Shown piece after piece: positions 17,830-26,690 of a stretch of DNA of 37,207 bases (position 1 is the first letter of the stretch; each line of letters opens with the position of its first letter). Where the stretch lies: NCBI GenBank assembly GCA_030538215.1, contig JAUNUM010000020.1:1-37207 (forward strand), in the 5' to 3' direction. A program made the translations under genes and the position numbers. The notes under the pieces are model-generated. The model had not been told where the DNA came from. It was given only the letters and a program-made list of their open reading frames with translations, and ran no database searches. Source of the stretch: Bacteroidia bacterium. GTDB lineage: Bacteria; Bacteroidota; Bacteroidia; Bacteroidales; Dysgonomonadaceae.

Positions 17830-19818
17830 CTATTTTATATCTTTTATTCTTCCAATAAGTTCATTCCCTAGCGCTTTCTTGTCGTCTATGTGTTGCAATG
17901 TAGCAACAACAAATGGATTTTTATCAAATGCTCCGCGAACATATTCAAAATCCATGGCTTTGTCCTGAATATTACCATCGGCACCAAAACCGGTTTTGAA
18001 AGAGAGGGAGAACTCTTTTTTGGCATCATCGTAAATCAATTCATCCAGTTTTACGACCGATGCTTTCCATTTTTCAACTATATCGATGACATCTTCAGCA
18101 GTAATTGTCTCGGGAGTCAACTTGTAAAATTCCTGAATCTTTTCCCATGCCCATGTCCACTCCAGTGTGTAATATTGCCTGTGAAGTTCTGCAAAAACAT
18201 TGTTAATATCTTTGAGTTTTGATATTTTGCCGCTCTCAATTCTACATAGAAGATTGTCTATTTCCGATTTGGGCGCTATCAATCCCGAAACATCCACCCA
18301 TTCTCCTGTGCCGATAGCAGTATCGGGTTTCAGCCGTTCTCTGATCTCTTCGTTAGAACCGAAAGGTGTTTTTTCAAGCCTTTTGATAATAGAGTTGCCC
18401 AAAAATTTATGAATAACAATTTCGTACAGCTCCAGTCCTTTTCGTAAAGCTGAATTTCTTATGATACAACTTTGGTAAGTATATATCTCGGATGTTTCGC
18501 CGGCCGTTGCCTGTAAGTTCTTTAAAATTCGTATTCCGGCAAACACTTTCTGAATAGTGTAGGGACTAAGTAGATTGAAGTTGATAAAATCGAGTTTATG
18601 AGGGTCTTTTCTTTTATCGCGTTCGGGCCATTTTTTTGCATCGCGAATGGTTCCAACACTCTTTAAATTGATGCCCGGAGCCAATTGTGTGGTGTCATCG
18701 CTTTCTATCAGGTAAGAAAATGGCAAATTAGACGTATCGGAATGATGAAAGTGGCGTCCCAGTATAAGCGAAAAAGGACCCACTCTTGCCGGCCAAAGTA
18801 CGTAAGAATTACTGGTCGTTTTGGCGCCTCGTTCAATAATTCCCTGATGAATAGGACCCAGTTTATACATGTGATTGCTCTGGTTTGAGCCCGAGCCTGC
18901 GTTCATAAATGAGAACATACCGGCAATTAACAACGTGGATTTGTGATGAGTAACCGTAAAGGGACCGGCAAATAGCGCACACGCTTCGCCGTTTTCGCCT
19001 TGACAATTACTGAAAAAGAGCGAATCGGAAGCGGAATATCCGTGGTCAAGATGACAAGCCTGTCCAATAAAGCACCGAGAAATGATACACCCGCCATCAA
19101 CGCGAGAACCGGAAGAAATAATGAAATCTTCGGCAATTACATTCCGCCCGATATAAACCGGAGCCGATTCATTACTGTTGATACTTCCGTTTTTCAGCTT
19201 CATGGCGCCGGTAATTTTACAATATTCGCCTATTTTTACATTTTTGATGTACCCCACATTTACAATCATGGAGTTTTTGCCAATACATCCCATCTCCGCC
19301 GCATATTTTTCACTGTAAAAATCAACAATGGATCGCATGCGTTTAATTAGGTTGGGACGATGCCGATAAAGCGAGTACACGTAGGCGAAATGTGCAGACA
19401 ACTTGTCGTGAATATGTACTTCTCGTCCACCTAATTCGTTTAATACGTTTACCTGCGTGCCATTTCCGAAAGTGGTTTTGCCATCTACCAAAATAACATC
19501 TACGTTTTGTATAAAACAATTATCGTTGATGATGTAGTTGGCTATGTAATTCTGAATATTTTCGATTACTACGTTGTTCCCTATTTCGCAATTATGGATA
19601 ACGGCGTTGTTTATGCAGGAGTGTTTTTTTAATCCACCCGCCAAACTAAACTCTTTCTCCAATACACCTATTTTTATTTTCCCCGAGAAATGAGTGTTTT
19701 TTATAAAGTGCGGGGTAAAATTGCTGCTCACTTTTATCAGTGTCCAATTGCTACACTCGCAACCCTGATTTTGGAGCTGAGTGATCTCATGCAGTGTTAA
19801 ACTCCTTGTTTCTTGCAT
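17830..19818 (-). CDS. DUF4954 family protein with left-handed beta-helix
   Basis: 662 residues. The first half (about 60-370) consists of irregular hexapeptide-like turns (for example IGNNVVIENI, IGEYCKITGAMKLKNG, VYIGRNVIAEDFII), which point to a left-handed beta-helix as in sugar-nucleotide transferases. The C-terminal half is helical and unassigned. The family is found mainly in Bacteroidetes, and I know of no confirmed activity; a nucleotidyl- or acyl-transferase-like role is possible. It lies 36 bases downstream of fbp on the same strand, so the two are probably cotranscribed, which hints at a role near sugar phosphates. Confidence 0.8.
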   Translation of the reverse strand: MQETRSLTLHEITQLQNQGCECSNWTLIKVSSNFTPHFIKNTHFSGKIKIGVLEKEFSLAGGLKKHSCINNAVIHNCEIGNNVVIENIQNYIANYIINDNCFIQNVDVILVDGKTTFGNGTQVNVLNELGGREVHIHDKLSAHFAYVYSLYRHRPNLIKRMRSIVDFYSEKYAAEMGCIGKNSMIVNVGYIKNVKIGEYCKITGAMKLKNGSINSNESAPVYIGRNVIAEDFIISSGSRVDGGCIISRCFIGQACHLDHGYSASDSLFFSNCQGENGEACALFAGPFTVTHHKSTLLIAGMFSFMNAGSGSNQSNHMYKLGPIHQGIIERGAKTTSNSYVLWPARVGPFSLILGRHFHHSDTSNLPFSYLIESDDTTQLAPGINLKSVGTIRDAKKWPERDKRKDPHKLDFINFNLLSPYTIQKVFAGIRILKNLQATAGETSEIYTYQSCIIRNSALRKGLELYEIVIHKFLGNSIIKRLEKTPFGSNEEIRERLKPDTAIGTGEWVDVSGLIAPKSEIDNLLCRIESGKISKLKDINNVFAELHRQYYTLEWTWAWEKIQEFYKLTPETITAEDVIDIVEKWKASVVKLDELIYDDAKKEFSLSFKTGFGADGNIQDKAMDFEYVRGAFDKNPFVVATLQHIDDKKALGNELIGRIKDIK

Positions 19819-19854
19819 TGAATTGATGTGTTTTTGTTAACAAAAATATAAAAA

Positions 19855-21852
19855 TCAATCCTTTTGTTTAATCAATCCTAACCGATAAGCTGCGAGCAAT
19901 TTTTTTAGATCGGCCGACTGTTCGGCAAGTACATTCCCATTATCGGTGTCTTTCACCAACATGCGATGCGAGGTGAACTCTTTAATTACCGTTGCCGATT
20001 GTATATCATTCCCTTTTTCCACCGCTTCGCGTGCCGAATCAAACGGCTCGTGCTGCACCAATTGTATTCCGTGCGAATTATAAATGAGTGTGTATCCGGC
20101 TATTCCAGTTGCCGATTGATAGGCGCGCGAAAAACCGCCATCAATAACCAAAAGCTTACCGTCGGCGCGCATCGGTTGCTCGCCTTTTATGGCTTTCACA
20201 GGTGTGTGACCGTTAATAATGTGTGTATCGGGACCATCAAGCCCGAATTCTTTCAGAATCATTTCGCACGTTTCTCGTTGGTTTTGATAAACGAAATAAT
20301 ATCCTTTTTCTTCGTTATGCGTGGCTTTATCGGCAATAAAGTAGCGCTCAAAAGTGGTCATCGCATGTTTGTCGAACAGGGGCGAATCTTTTCCACACCA
20401 TAAATACCACATGTAATCTTCGGCAAAAGATTTTTGCTTTAAGTCTGTCTGTTCAAAATAAGCGCTACGTATCAATCTGTCCACTTTATCCATAAAAGCA
20501 CGGCCGGCATATTCTTTTCCCTGAATTTTTATTTTCTTAAACTGCCCTTTCTCGTCTAAGGGAATAGAAGCGTGATATAGCAGATTCTGGTTGAATGTCA
20601 GGTAAATACTCCCTTTTGAATACAAACACATCAGGTGTTTCTTTAGTTTTTCGCTTTGCATGAAAGAGTGAGACAGCTTGTCCATTAAATCTACTTCTTC
20701 GGGAGTTAATTTATACGGATTTTTCGGATCAATGGTTGGAAAATCCATATCTTTCATGGGATGTTCCGAACCATCGGGGAGAATAATGACTCCTTTTTCA
20801 AAATCTATGCGGTGCAGTAAGTTTCGATTGTCCATGTCAAATTCGGGACGGCGCGAAATGATTTCATATTCGAGTTTAAACTGCAGCACGGCAATAGCTT
20901 TGTGCATTTGGCTTAGCATTTCGAGTGACTTATCGTCGTACGTTTTGTTGTCGATGCCTAATTTCGGCATAAAAATCGTACACGGCGAGTGTCCGTACAC
21001 ATCCATGGCGAGGCGTGCCAATGGCAGCAAATTTATGCCGTATCCCTCTTCGAGCGTTGTGAGATTAGCGTAACGCAAGGCTATCCGAATCACATTGGCC
21101 ATGGAAGCTTTATTGCCAACGGCCGCTCCCATCCAAAGAATATCGTGATTTCCCCACTGAAAATCGAAGTTATGATACTCCATTAATGTATCCATAATAA
21201 TGTGTGCGCCATCGCCCCGGTCGTAAACATCACCAACCAGATGCAGGCGATCAATTACCAATCGCTGAATGGCTTCACAAATGGCAACGATAAAAGCATC
21301 GGCGCTGCCCGTGGAAACAATAGAGTTGAATATAACACTGATATAAGCTGATTTGTGGGGATTTACAGTGGATTCGTGCAGCAGTTCCTGAATAATATAT
21401 TCGAATTTGGGAGGTAGCGCTTTGCGCACTTTTGAGCGGGTGTATTTTGATGTAACTGTTTGCAATACACGTATTAGGTGATTTAGGGTTACGGAATACC
21501 ATTCTTGTAAATCGGGTTCGTTTTTTTTAATGAGTTGTAGCTTTTCTGTGGGGTAATAAATAAGCGTACAAAGCTCTTTCTTTTCGCTTTCGCGAAGCGT
21601 TTGTCCGAATATTTCATCTACTTTCCGCTTAACGGTTCCCGATGCGTTCTTTAACACGTGCTGAAAAGCTTCGGCTTCGCCGTGGATGTCTGCCAGAAAG
21701 TGTTCGGTACCTTTAGGTAAATGCAGAATGGCCTCCAGATTGATAATTTCGGTACTTGCGGCGGCAATGTTAGGGAAGCTTTTTGCCAATAATTTCAAAT
21801 ATTTGATGTCTTTGGCAAGCTCTTGATGAGTAGTTGATGTGGATTTTGTCAT
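19855..21852 (-). CDS. fbp: Fructose-1,6-bisphosphatase, class III
   Basis: 665 residues, the size of the class III enzymes of Firmicutes and Bacteroidetes. The metallophosphatase motifs are complete: DIHGE at residues 55-59, GDVYDRGDGAH, and GNHDILWMGAA, then INGHTPVKAIKGEQP near the C-terminus. It hydrolyses fructose-1,6-bisphosphate in gluconeogenesis, a different fold from class I enzymes. DUF4954 follows in the same direction. The start codon is preceded by an AT-rich gap of about 120 bases without a clear TAnnTTTG box. Confidence 0.96.
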   Translation of the reverse strand: MTKSTSTTHQELAKDIKYLKLLAKSFPNIAAASTEIINLEAILHLPKGTEHFLADIHGEAEAFQHVLKNASGTVKRKVDEIFGQTLRESEKKELCTLIYYPTEKLQLIKKNEPDLQEWYSVTLNHLIRVLQTVTSKYTRSKVRKALPPKFEYIIQELLHESTVNPHKSAYISVIFNSIVSTGSADAFIVAICEAIQRLVIDRLHLVGDVYDRGDGAHIIMDTLMEYHNFDFQWGNHDILWMGAAVGNKASMANVIRIALRYANLTTLEEGYGINLLPLARLAMDVYGHSPCTIFMPKLGIDNKTYDDKSLEMLSQMHKAIAVLQFKLEYEIISRRPEFDMDNRNLLHRIDFEKGVIILPDGSEHPMKDMDFPTIDPKNPYKLTPEEVDLMDKLSHSFMQSEKLKKHLMCLYSKGSIYLTFNQNLLYHASIPLDEKGQFKKIKIQGKEYAGRAFMDKVDRLIRSAYFEQTDLKQKSFAEDYMWYLWCGKDSPLFDKHAMTTFERYFIADKATHNEEKGYYFVYQNQRETCEMILKEFGLDGPDTHIINGHTPVKAIKGEQPMRADGKLLVIDGGFSRAYQSATGIAGYTLIYNSHGIQLVQHEPFDSAREAVEKGNDIQSATVIKEFTSHRMLVKDTDNGNVLAEQSADLKKLLAAYRLGLIKQKD

Positions 21853-21972
21853 TTCGATTAGTGATTTAAGATGTGGTTTATGTTTTAAAATAGGAGACAG
21901 AAGTTTATTTCGACGGATATCATCTACAATTTCGTAGAATGAATTAATATTACAACAAAGCTAAGCAATAAT

Positions 21973-22014
21973 CTCCCTTTCACTGTTCTCCTTTATGAAG
22001 AGCGTGAAAGGGAG
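21973..22014 (-). terminator. Hairpin terminator after recA
   Basis: A perfect 11-bp inverted repeat (CTCCCTTTCAC and GTGAAAGGGAG) with a 20-base loop lies 8 bases past the recA stop. The downstream strand has only a weak T content (ATTATT), so it is terminator-like but not a classical Rho-independent one. Confidence 0.6.
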
Positions 22015-22021
22015 CAAATTA

Positions 22022-23032
22022 TTATTTCTTCTCTTTTAAGGCTTCGAATATCAATTTTTCCAGCTCGTCTGCCAACTCAGGATTATCTTTGATAACCGAT
22101 TTGCTGGCATCGCGTCCTTGCGCCAGTTTTGAATCGTTGTAGCTATACCATGATCCGCTTTTTTTAATAACACCAAGTTCGGCGCCCAAGTCAATAATTT
22201 CACCTTCGCGCGAAATTCCTTCGCCGTACATAATATCGAATTCGGCTTTGCGAAATGGTGGAGCTACTTTGTTTTTTACCACTTTCACGCGGGTTTGGCT
22301 ACCGTGAACTTCTTCACCATCTTTAAGTTGTCCGATACGGCGGATATCTAAGCGCACAGAAGAGTAGAACTTTAAAGCGTTGCCGCCTGTGGTGGTTTCG
22401 GGATTACCAAACATAATGCCGATTTTTTCGCGTAATTGGTTGATGAAAATACACGTTGTGTTGGTTTTGCTGATTGTTGATGTGAGTTTACGCAAAGCTT
22501 GCGACATCAATCGGGCTTGCAATCCAACGTTGGAGTCACCCATATCGCCTTCGATTTCTTTTTTAGGCGTGAGCGCTGCAACCGAATCCACTACAATAAT
22601 ATCCACAGCTGATGAACGAATGAGTTGTTCGGCAATTTCTAAGGCTTGTTCGCCGTTGTCGGGCTGTGAAATCAGTAAGTTATCGGTGTCCACTCCCAGT
22701 TTTTCGGCATAAAAACGATCGAAAGCGTGCTCGGCATCGATAAATGCGGCTACGCCGCCTGCTTTTTGTGCTTCGGCAATGGCGTGGATGGCGAGCGTGG
22801 TTTTACCCGACGATTCGGGACCGTATATTTCGATAACTCGCCCACGTGGATAGCCGCCAACGCCTAATGCAGCGTTTAACCCGATGGAACCGCTGGGAAT
22901 TACCGATATTTCTTCCACTTTTTCGTCGCCCATCTTCATAATGGAGCCTTTGCCATAGGTCTTTTCTATTTTGTCCATCGCAGCGCGAAGCGCTTTTAGC
23001 TTTTCGGAGTTCATGTTTTTTTCTTCTACCAT
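22022..23032 (-). CDS. recA: RecA recombinase
   Basis: 336 residues. The Walker A motif is GPESSGKT (71-78), followed by the catalytic EAEHAFD-type segment ([11 protein letters not shown]), [12 protein letters not shown] as Walker B, loop L2 as [26 protein letters not shown] and [10 protein letters not shown]. It catalyses homologous strand exchange and drives the SOS response. The start [24 protein letters not shown] was chosen because the extra residues are normal for Bacteroidetes; a second ATG is at 23014. The toxin gene upstream ends only 33 bases before it, so a recA promoter would lie inside the toxin gene; I could not identify one. A hairpin terminator follows. Confidence 0.98.
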   Translation of the reverse strand: MVEEKNMNSEKLKALRAAMDKIEKTYGKGSIMKMGDEKVEEISVIPSGSIGLNAALGVGGYPRGRVIEIYGPESSGKTTLAIHAIAEAQKAGGVAAFIDAEHAFDRFYAEKLGVDTDNLLISQPDNGEQALEIAEQLIRSSAVDIIVVDSVAALTPKKEIEGDMGDSNVGLQARLMSQALRKLTSTISKTNTTCIFINQLREKIGIMFGNPETTTGGNALKFYSSVRLDIRRIGQLKDGEEVHGSQTRVKVVKNKVAPPFRKAEFDIMYGEGISREGEIIDLGAELGVIKKSGSWYSYNDSKLAQGRDASKSVIKDNPELADELEKLIFEALKEKK

Positions 23033-23064
23033 AATTATATGTTTTTATTTGTTTCTGTGTAGCT

Positions 23065-23361
23065 TTATTGGATTTTGACGACTATCAAATACATCATTAT
23101 TTCTATCCGGTTTTTATCTTTATTTATCCAGTAAATTATTTTGTAATTGTCGCAAACAATGTATCTGAATTGTTCTTTTCTATTGATTAAGAGTTCTTCT
23201 ACTTGTCCTATATGTGGATGATTAGTTAATATTTTCGTTTCGTTTACGATTTTGAGAACGATTTTTCTTGCTATAGTTTTACTTGCATTTTCGGAATAAT
23301 AATCGAAAATGTTTCTTAATTCACTTTTTGCAAAATCCGTCCAAAAAACTTTTAACGCCAT
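23065..23361 (-). CDS. ParE/RelE-type toxin with a shifted C-terminus
   Basis: 98 residues. VFWTDFAKSELRNIFDYYSENAS, RQLV-like middle, HPHIGQVEELLINRKEQFRYIVCDNYKIIYWI are typical of the ParE side of the RelE/ParE superfamily. The end reads NRIEIMMYLIVVKIQ, but a neighbouring frame of the same bases reads NDVFDSRQNPIKLHRNK, which is the expected ParE ending, and stops at 23045. A one-base deletion near 23096-23102 would explain this. The start overlaps the antitoxin by 10 bases. ParE toxins usually act on DNA gyrase; the altered end may weaken this one. If the shift is a sequencing error the true gene is 23045-23361. Confidence 0.85.
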   Translation of the reverse strand: MALKVFWTDFAKSELRNIFDYYSENASKTIARKIVLKIVNETKILTNHPHIGQVEELLINRKEQFRYIVCDNYKIIYWINKDKNRIEIMMYLIVVKIQ

Positions 23362-23582
23362 TGTTCTATTTCTGAAATCAAATCATCAACTTCCGTAAGT
23401 TTGTTATTTTTGGAATCTTCCATTGATTGGTCGATTCGCTGGCTCAATTCCAACAAACCCATCGGCTTGAATTTTGAGTTTCGTTCTTTTCTCAAAAGTC
23501 GTTCAAAGCGTGAAACGGTTTCTTCGTTTTCAATAGTTAAGAACTCTTGCACAACTTTTATTTTTCGTGTTTGTATATCCAT
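23352..23582 (-). CDS. Antitoxin of the ParE/RelE-type pair
   Basis: 76 residues, acidic at the end. It follows the pattern seen in Bacteroidetes antitoxins paired with ParE: MDIQTRKIKVVQEFLTIENEETVSRFERLLRKE, then PMGLLELSQRIDQSMEDSKNNKL and a short EQW tail. The pattern points to a small dimerising helix bundle that wraps the toxin. It directly precedes the toxin with a 10-base overlap, the usual order for type II systems. It lies 18 bases downstream of bcp and may be read from the bcp promoter. Confidence 0.8.
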   Translation of the reverse strand: MDIQTRKIKVVQEFLTIENEETVSRFERLLRKERNSKFKPMGLLELSQRIDQSMEDSKNNKLTEVDDLISEIEQWR

Positions 23583-23600
23583 AAAATTACTTCTTTCTCG

Positions 23601-24062
23601 TTAAGAAATTCCCAATATCTGCACCGCATGATTCTTAGTATCTACTCTTCGTCCTTCAAGGATATGTTGAATCACACCATTCTCATCAATCAAAAAAGTG
23701 GTACGAACAGTCCCCATATAAGTTTTTCCGTAATTCTTTTTTTCCTGCCAAACGCCGAATTGTTCTACCAGTTTTTTATCGGTATCGGCTATTAATGGAA
23801 AGGGAAGCGTGAATTTTTCGATAAACTTTTGGTGCGATGCTTCGCTATCTACGCTTACGCCCACAATTTCGTATCCTGCCTTTTTTAAGTCGCTGTAACC
23901 ATCGCGCAAACTGCACGCTTGTGCAGTGCATCCGGGTGTGTTGTCTTTGGGATAAAAGTACAATGCGAGTTTTTTACCTGCAAAATCGCTTGCTTTTATT
24001 TCATTACCGTTTTGGTCGGTGCCTAAAACTTGGGGAATTTTGTCGCCTATTGTTAATGCCAT
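23601..24062 (-). CDS. bcp: Thioredoxin-dependent peroxiredoxin (Bcp/PrxQ)
   Basis: 153 residues with the BCP signature FYPKDNTPGCTAQACSLRDGY; the peroxidatic Cys45 and the resolving Cys50 are both present. The rest (GVSVDSEASHQKFIEKFTLPFPLIADTDKKL) is typical. It reduces hydrogen peroxide and organic peroxides with thioredoxin. A promoter box is 21 bases upstream. The toxin-antitoxin genes and recA follow on the same strand. Confidence 0.95.
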   Translation of the reverse strand: MALTIGDKIPQVLGTDQNGNEIKASDFAGKKLALYFYPKDNTPGCTAQACSLRDGYSDLKKAGYEIVGVSVDSEASHQKFIEKFTLPFPLIADTDKKLVEQFGVWQEKKNYGKTYMGTVRTTFLIDENGVIQHILEGRRVDTKNHAVQILGIS

Positions 24063-24082
24063 GATTCTTTTATTTTACTCTT

Positions 24083-24090
24083 CAAAGATA
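24083..24090 (-). promoter_or_regulatory. Promoter -7 box for bcp
   Basis: The minus strand reads TATCTTTG (TAnnTTTG), which would start transcription about 15 bases before the bcp ATG. A TTTTT run, not TTTG, stands at the -33 position. Confidence 0.45.
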
Positions 24091-24129
24091 ACAAGAAAGT
24101 TTGTAAAAACATATTTCTTTTACAAAAGC

Positions 24130-25050
24130 TTATTTCATTTCTATGGAGCATTGTTCGATTGATTGTGTGTTTCCAGATGTTATAGTGGTCGTTAATTCGC
24201 TGTAAATAATCCATCCCCAATTATGTATTGAGGAAACAATATAGGTTTCATTTGCCAAACCGATAAAGTCTTCTTTTTTTGGCATACTCCCCATGTCTAT
24301 TTTTTCTCCTATTTTTTTAATTGCTTCGAAAGCCACATCGGCTAATTGTTCTTCGTCAATGGAATGACGCGACTCCATCACATAAAAATCGTTTTCGGAA
24401 TCTATGGAGTTTAACACAACCGATACATCCGTGTTCATTGGTTCTTCGGAAAAAGGTGTGGGAGTTTCCATTTGAGCTTCTACAATTTCGTCGAGCTTGA
24501 AAGCGCCGCCGTAAAAATTGTGGAACTGTTTTATTTCTTTTATTCCCGAAGATTCGAGTACATTTTTATTGGCAAAGATTGCTTGTGTTTTGTTCACTAT
24601 TTCAACCATTTCGGGGTAATTTTTGAGTATATCTCGAAACGAATCGTATTGTTTTTGGATGTATTCGTTTATCTCTTCCCAATTCATGACGCTTTCAAAA
24701 ACACCCATTTCATCGGTTTTATAAAGTATTTTTAGTCCTTTTACCGTTTTGGCTGTTTGAACCACGAACGGATTTTTATTATCTGAAAAAACATCTTTAT
24801 AGATCCATTGCATGGTGTATGAGTTTGCCGTTGAATCCACAACGAGCAACTCCACATCGTAGCGCACGCTATCAATAGAAATTGTGTCGCCATTTACCAC
24901 TTTTGTCTTTGATTTAATGACGGTATAATCCTGTTTTTCACCAAGATCCCAATAAGCAATCACCTGAACGGTTGAGTCTTCGTTGTTAATTTGGCTGAAT
25001 AGATTTGCGGAAAGCAACAAGAGAGTAAGAGTTAAGATTTTTGTTTTCAT
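24130..25050 (-). CDS. Hypothetical secreted protein
   Basis: 306 residues from the ATG at 25050; the frame is open to 25131, but the Met at 25050 begins a clean signal peptide (MKTKILTLTLLLLSANLFSQ). The mature part is acidic, with no membrane segment, and has no motif I recognise; short parts such as VQVIAYWDLGEKQDYTVIKSK and SYTMQWIYKDVF suggest beta-rich architecture. It probably works in the periplasm or on the surface. It lies 40 bases after dprA on the same strand. I cannot assign a function. Confidence 0.7.
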   Translation of the reverse strand: MKTKILTLTLLLLSANLFSQINNEDSTVQVIAYWDLGEKQDYTVIKSKTKVVNGDTISIDSVRYDVELLVVDSTANSYTMQWIYKDVFSDNKNPFVVQTAKTVKGLKILYKTDEMGVFESVMNWEEINEYIQKQYDSFRDILKNYPEMVEIVNKTQAIFANKNVLESSGIKEIKQFHNFYGGAFKLDEIVEAQMETPTPFSEEPMNTDVSVVLNSIDSENDFYVMESRHSIDEEQLADVAFEAIKKIGEKIDMGSMPKKEDFIGLANETYIVSSIHNWGWIIYSELTTTITSGNTQSIEQCSIEMK

Positions 25051-25090
25051 TTTGTTATTTTTAGTTTTGGTAAAATGCGATTTGTATGAT

Positions 25091-26200
25091 TTACGCCAAT
25101 TTATACACTCCGCCCGGCAATGCCTGTACAATATTTTTCATTTCTAATTCGAGGAGTGTGAAAAACAGTTCCGAAACGGGCGTGTCGAGTTCGATGGCTA
25201 ATTGGTTTACCTGCATAGACTCTGCAGTGTTGAGGGCGTTGAACACTTTTTCTTCATCTTCGGTAAGGTTCAGAAACAGTTCGCGCTGTTTGGGTTGCGG
25301 CGTTTTTTTGTCGGAATCCCATCCCAAGTGTTTCAGCAAATCATCGGTTTGCTGGAGAAGAATGGCTTTGTTATCCGATATCAGTCGGTTGCAACCAATG
25401 GATGACGAGTCGGAAATTCTGCCGGGAACGGCAAACACTTCACGAAAGTATGAATTGGCAATATCTGCCGTTATGAGCGAACCGCCTTTTTCACCCGATT
25501 CCACCACGATAACGGCATCAGCCATTCCGGCTACAATACGGTTTCGGCGCACAAAATTGTGTCGGTCGGGGTTGGTTCCACTCGAAAACTCGGTAAGCAG
25601 CGCGCCGTTTTGCAGCATTTCTACGGCGGTGTGTCGATGCGTGTATGGATAAATTCTGTCCAATCCGTGTCCCAAAATGGCAACGGTGGATAGATTATTT
25701 TGTAGTGCTGCCCGATGTGTGTAAATATCGATGCCGTAGGCAAGTCCGCTAACGACAAGCAAATCGGGAAAACGTTCCGATAGCTCTTTAAGAAACTTGT
25801 GACAAAACTCTTGTCCGTATTTGGTGGCATTGCGCGTGCCAACAATGCTGATAACTTTTTGTCGGTTGAAATCGACATTGCCTTTGGCATAAAGCAAAAC
25901 CGGAGCATCGATGCAGTTGGTAAGGCGTTGCGGATAATTTTCATCGGTGAAAAATAGCGGTTGAATATTGTTTTTAGTGATGAATTCCAGCTCCTGTTCG
26001 GCACGTCGCATTACTTCGGGATGACGAATTTCGGCAATCAACCGTTTCGATATGCGGGGGATTAGCTCTAATTTTCGCGCACTCTCCGTGAATACGGCTT
26101 CAACATCCCCCACTGCCTGCACGAGGTTGCGAGCGTGCATAACTCCCACGCCCTTGATGTGCGTGAGGGCAATTTGGTAGAGGGTTTTGTGGTTTGACAT
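25091..26200 (-). CDS. dprA: DNA-processing protein DprA
   Basis: 369 residues. The Rossmann-like core carries SIVGTRNATKYG, VVSGLAYGIDIYTHRAAL, LGHGLDRIYPYTHR, GTNPDRHNFVRRNRIVAG, and KGGSLITADIANSYFREVFAVPG. A winged-helix tail follows. It loads RecA onto single-stranded DNA during uptake or repair. I chose the start MSNHKTLYQIALTHIKG at 26200; a longer start at 26239 lies inside a 28-bp palindrome and would translate through repeat DNA. The start codons overlap an array of heptamers (26182-26224). The 24130-25050 gene follows. Confidence 0.93.
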   Translation of the reverse strand: MSNHKTLYQIALTHIKGVGVMHARNLVQAVGDVEAVFTESARKLELIPRISKRLIAEIRHPEVMRRAEQELEFITKNNIQPLFFTDENYPQRLTNCIDAPVLLYAKGNVDFNRQKVISIVGTRNATKYGQEFCHKFLKELSERFPDLLVVSGLAYGIDIYTHRAALQNNLSTVAILGHGLDRIYPYTHRHTAVEMLQNGALLTEFSSGTNPDRHNFVRRNRIVAGMADAVIVVESGEKGGSLITADIANSYFREVFAVPGRISDSSSIGCNRLISDNKAILLQQTDDLLKHLGWDSDKKTPQPKQRELFLNLTEDEEKVFNALNTAESMQVNQLAIELDTPVSELFFTLLELEMKNIVQALPGGVYKLA

Positions 26201-26224
26201 TTTCGATTTCGGATTTTGGAATTT
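26182..26224. repeat. Degenerate heptamer array at the dprA start
   Basis: The plus strand has TTT triplets at an exact 7-base spacing (positions 26186, 26193, 26200, 26207 and 26214), separated by variable G/C-rich bases such as CGA and CGG. The array spans the first dprA codons and its upstream region and ends against the 28-bp palindrome. It has the same rhythm as the array in rfbB at 10388-10422. Confidence 0.6.
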
Positions 26225-26252
26225 GTAGAGACGTGGCATGCCGCGTCTCTAC
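26225..26252. repeat. 28-bp near-perfect palindrome
   Basis: It reads GTAGAGACGTGG at the left and CGCGTCTCTAC at the right; as a hairpin it pairs with just one G-T wobble. It lies between the dprA start and the thioesterase stop. From memory, palindromes starting GTAGAGACG are scattered through many bacterial genomes. It could also act as a hairpin after the thioesterase gene, but lacks a T run. Confidence 0.75.
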
Positions 26253-26259
26253 GGTAAAA

Positions 26260-26661
26260 TTACAAAAAATCAGCAAATGCTTTATCAAACACTTCGGGCT
26301 TCGTTAATTTCCCGTTTACAAGGTTCACGACTTCGATTTTCGCTTTGGCACAAAGGGCGTTGTCCGACAGGCGGTAAATTTCCTGATGGAAGATGTATTT
26401 CACATTTTGTCTTTCGATTTCTTTTACGGTACAAATAAATTCATCCATTCCGATAAGTGGAATTTTGTAGCGAATATCTACTCGTGCCACCACGGCATCA
26501 ATTCCCTGCAAGTGCAATTGATAGAAGTTAAGCCCCACTTTTTCTAAGAATTCGTGGCGCGTAACCTCGAAATAGTGCTGATAATTGGCATTGTTCACGT
26601 GACCTTGCGCATCGCATTCGTAGTCGCGTACTTTGAGTTTATATTCAAAAATACTATTCAT
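26260..26661 (-). CDS. YbgC/FadM-type acyl-CoA thioesterase
   Basis: 133 residues from the ATG at 26661 (MNSIFEYKLKVRDYECDAQGHVNNANYQ); the frame extends to 26697 but the family starts here. The hot-dog signature with the catalytic Asp in DYECDAQGHVNNANYQHYFEVTRHEFL is complete, followed by ARVDIRYKIPLIGMDEF. It should hydrolyse short- or aromatic-acyl-CoA. It is not next to tol-pal genes, which are typical for YbgC itself, so the substrate stays open. The stop is 8 bases from the 28-bp palindrome. Confidence 0.85.
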   Translation of the reverse strand: MNSIFEYKLKVRDYECDAQGHVNNANYQHYFEVTRHEFLEKVGLNFYQLHLQGIDAVVARVDIRYKIPLIGMDEFICTVKEIERQNVKYIFHQEIYRLSDNALCAKAKIEVVNLVNGKLTKPEVFDKAFADFL

Positions 26662-26690
26662 TGTTTGTATTTTATTTTCAAGTTTGTAAT

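Noticed and set aside
22380..22712. Open frame opposite recA
   Set aside because: It is the reverse-strand shadow of a conserved gene and has no motif of its own. The same applies to the many short frames opposite purL, ppk1 and fbp.
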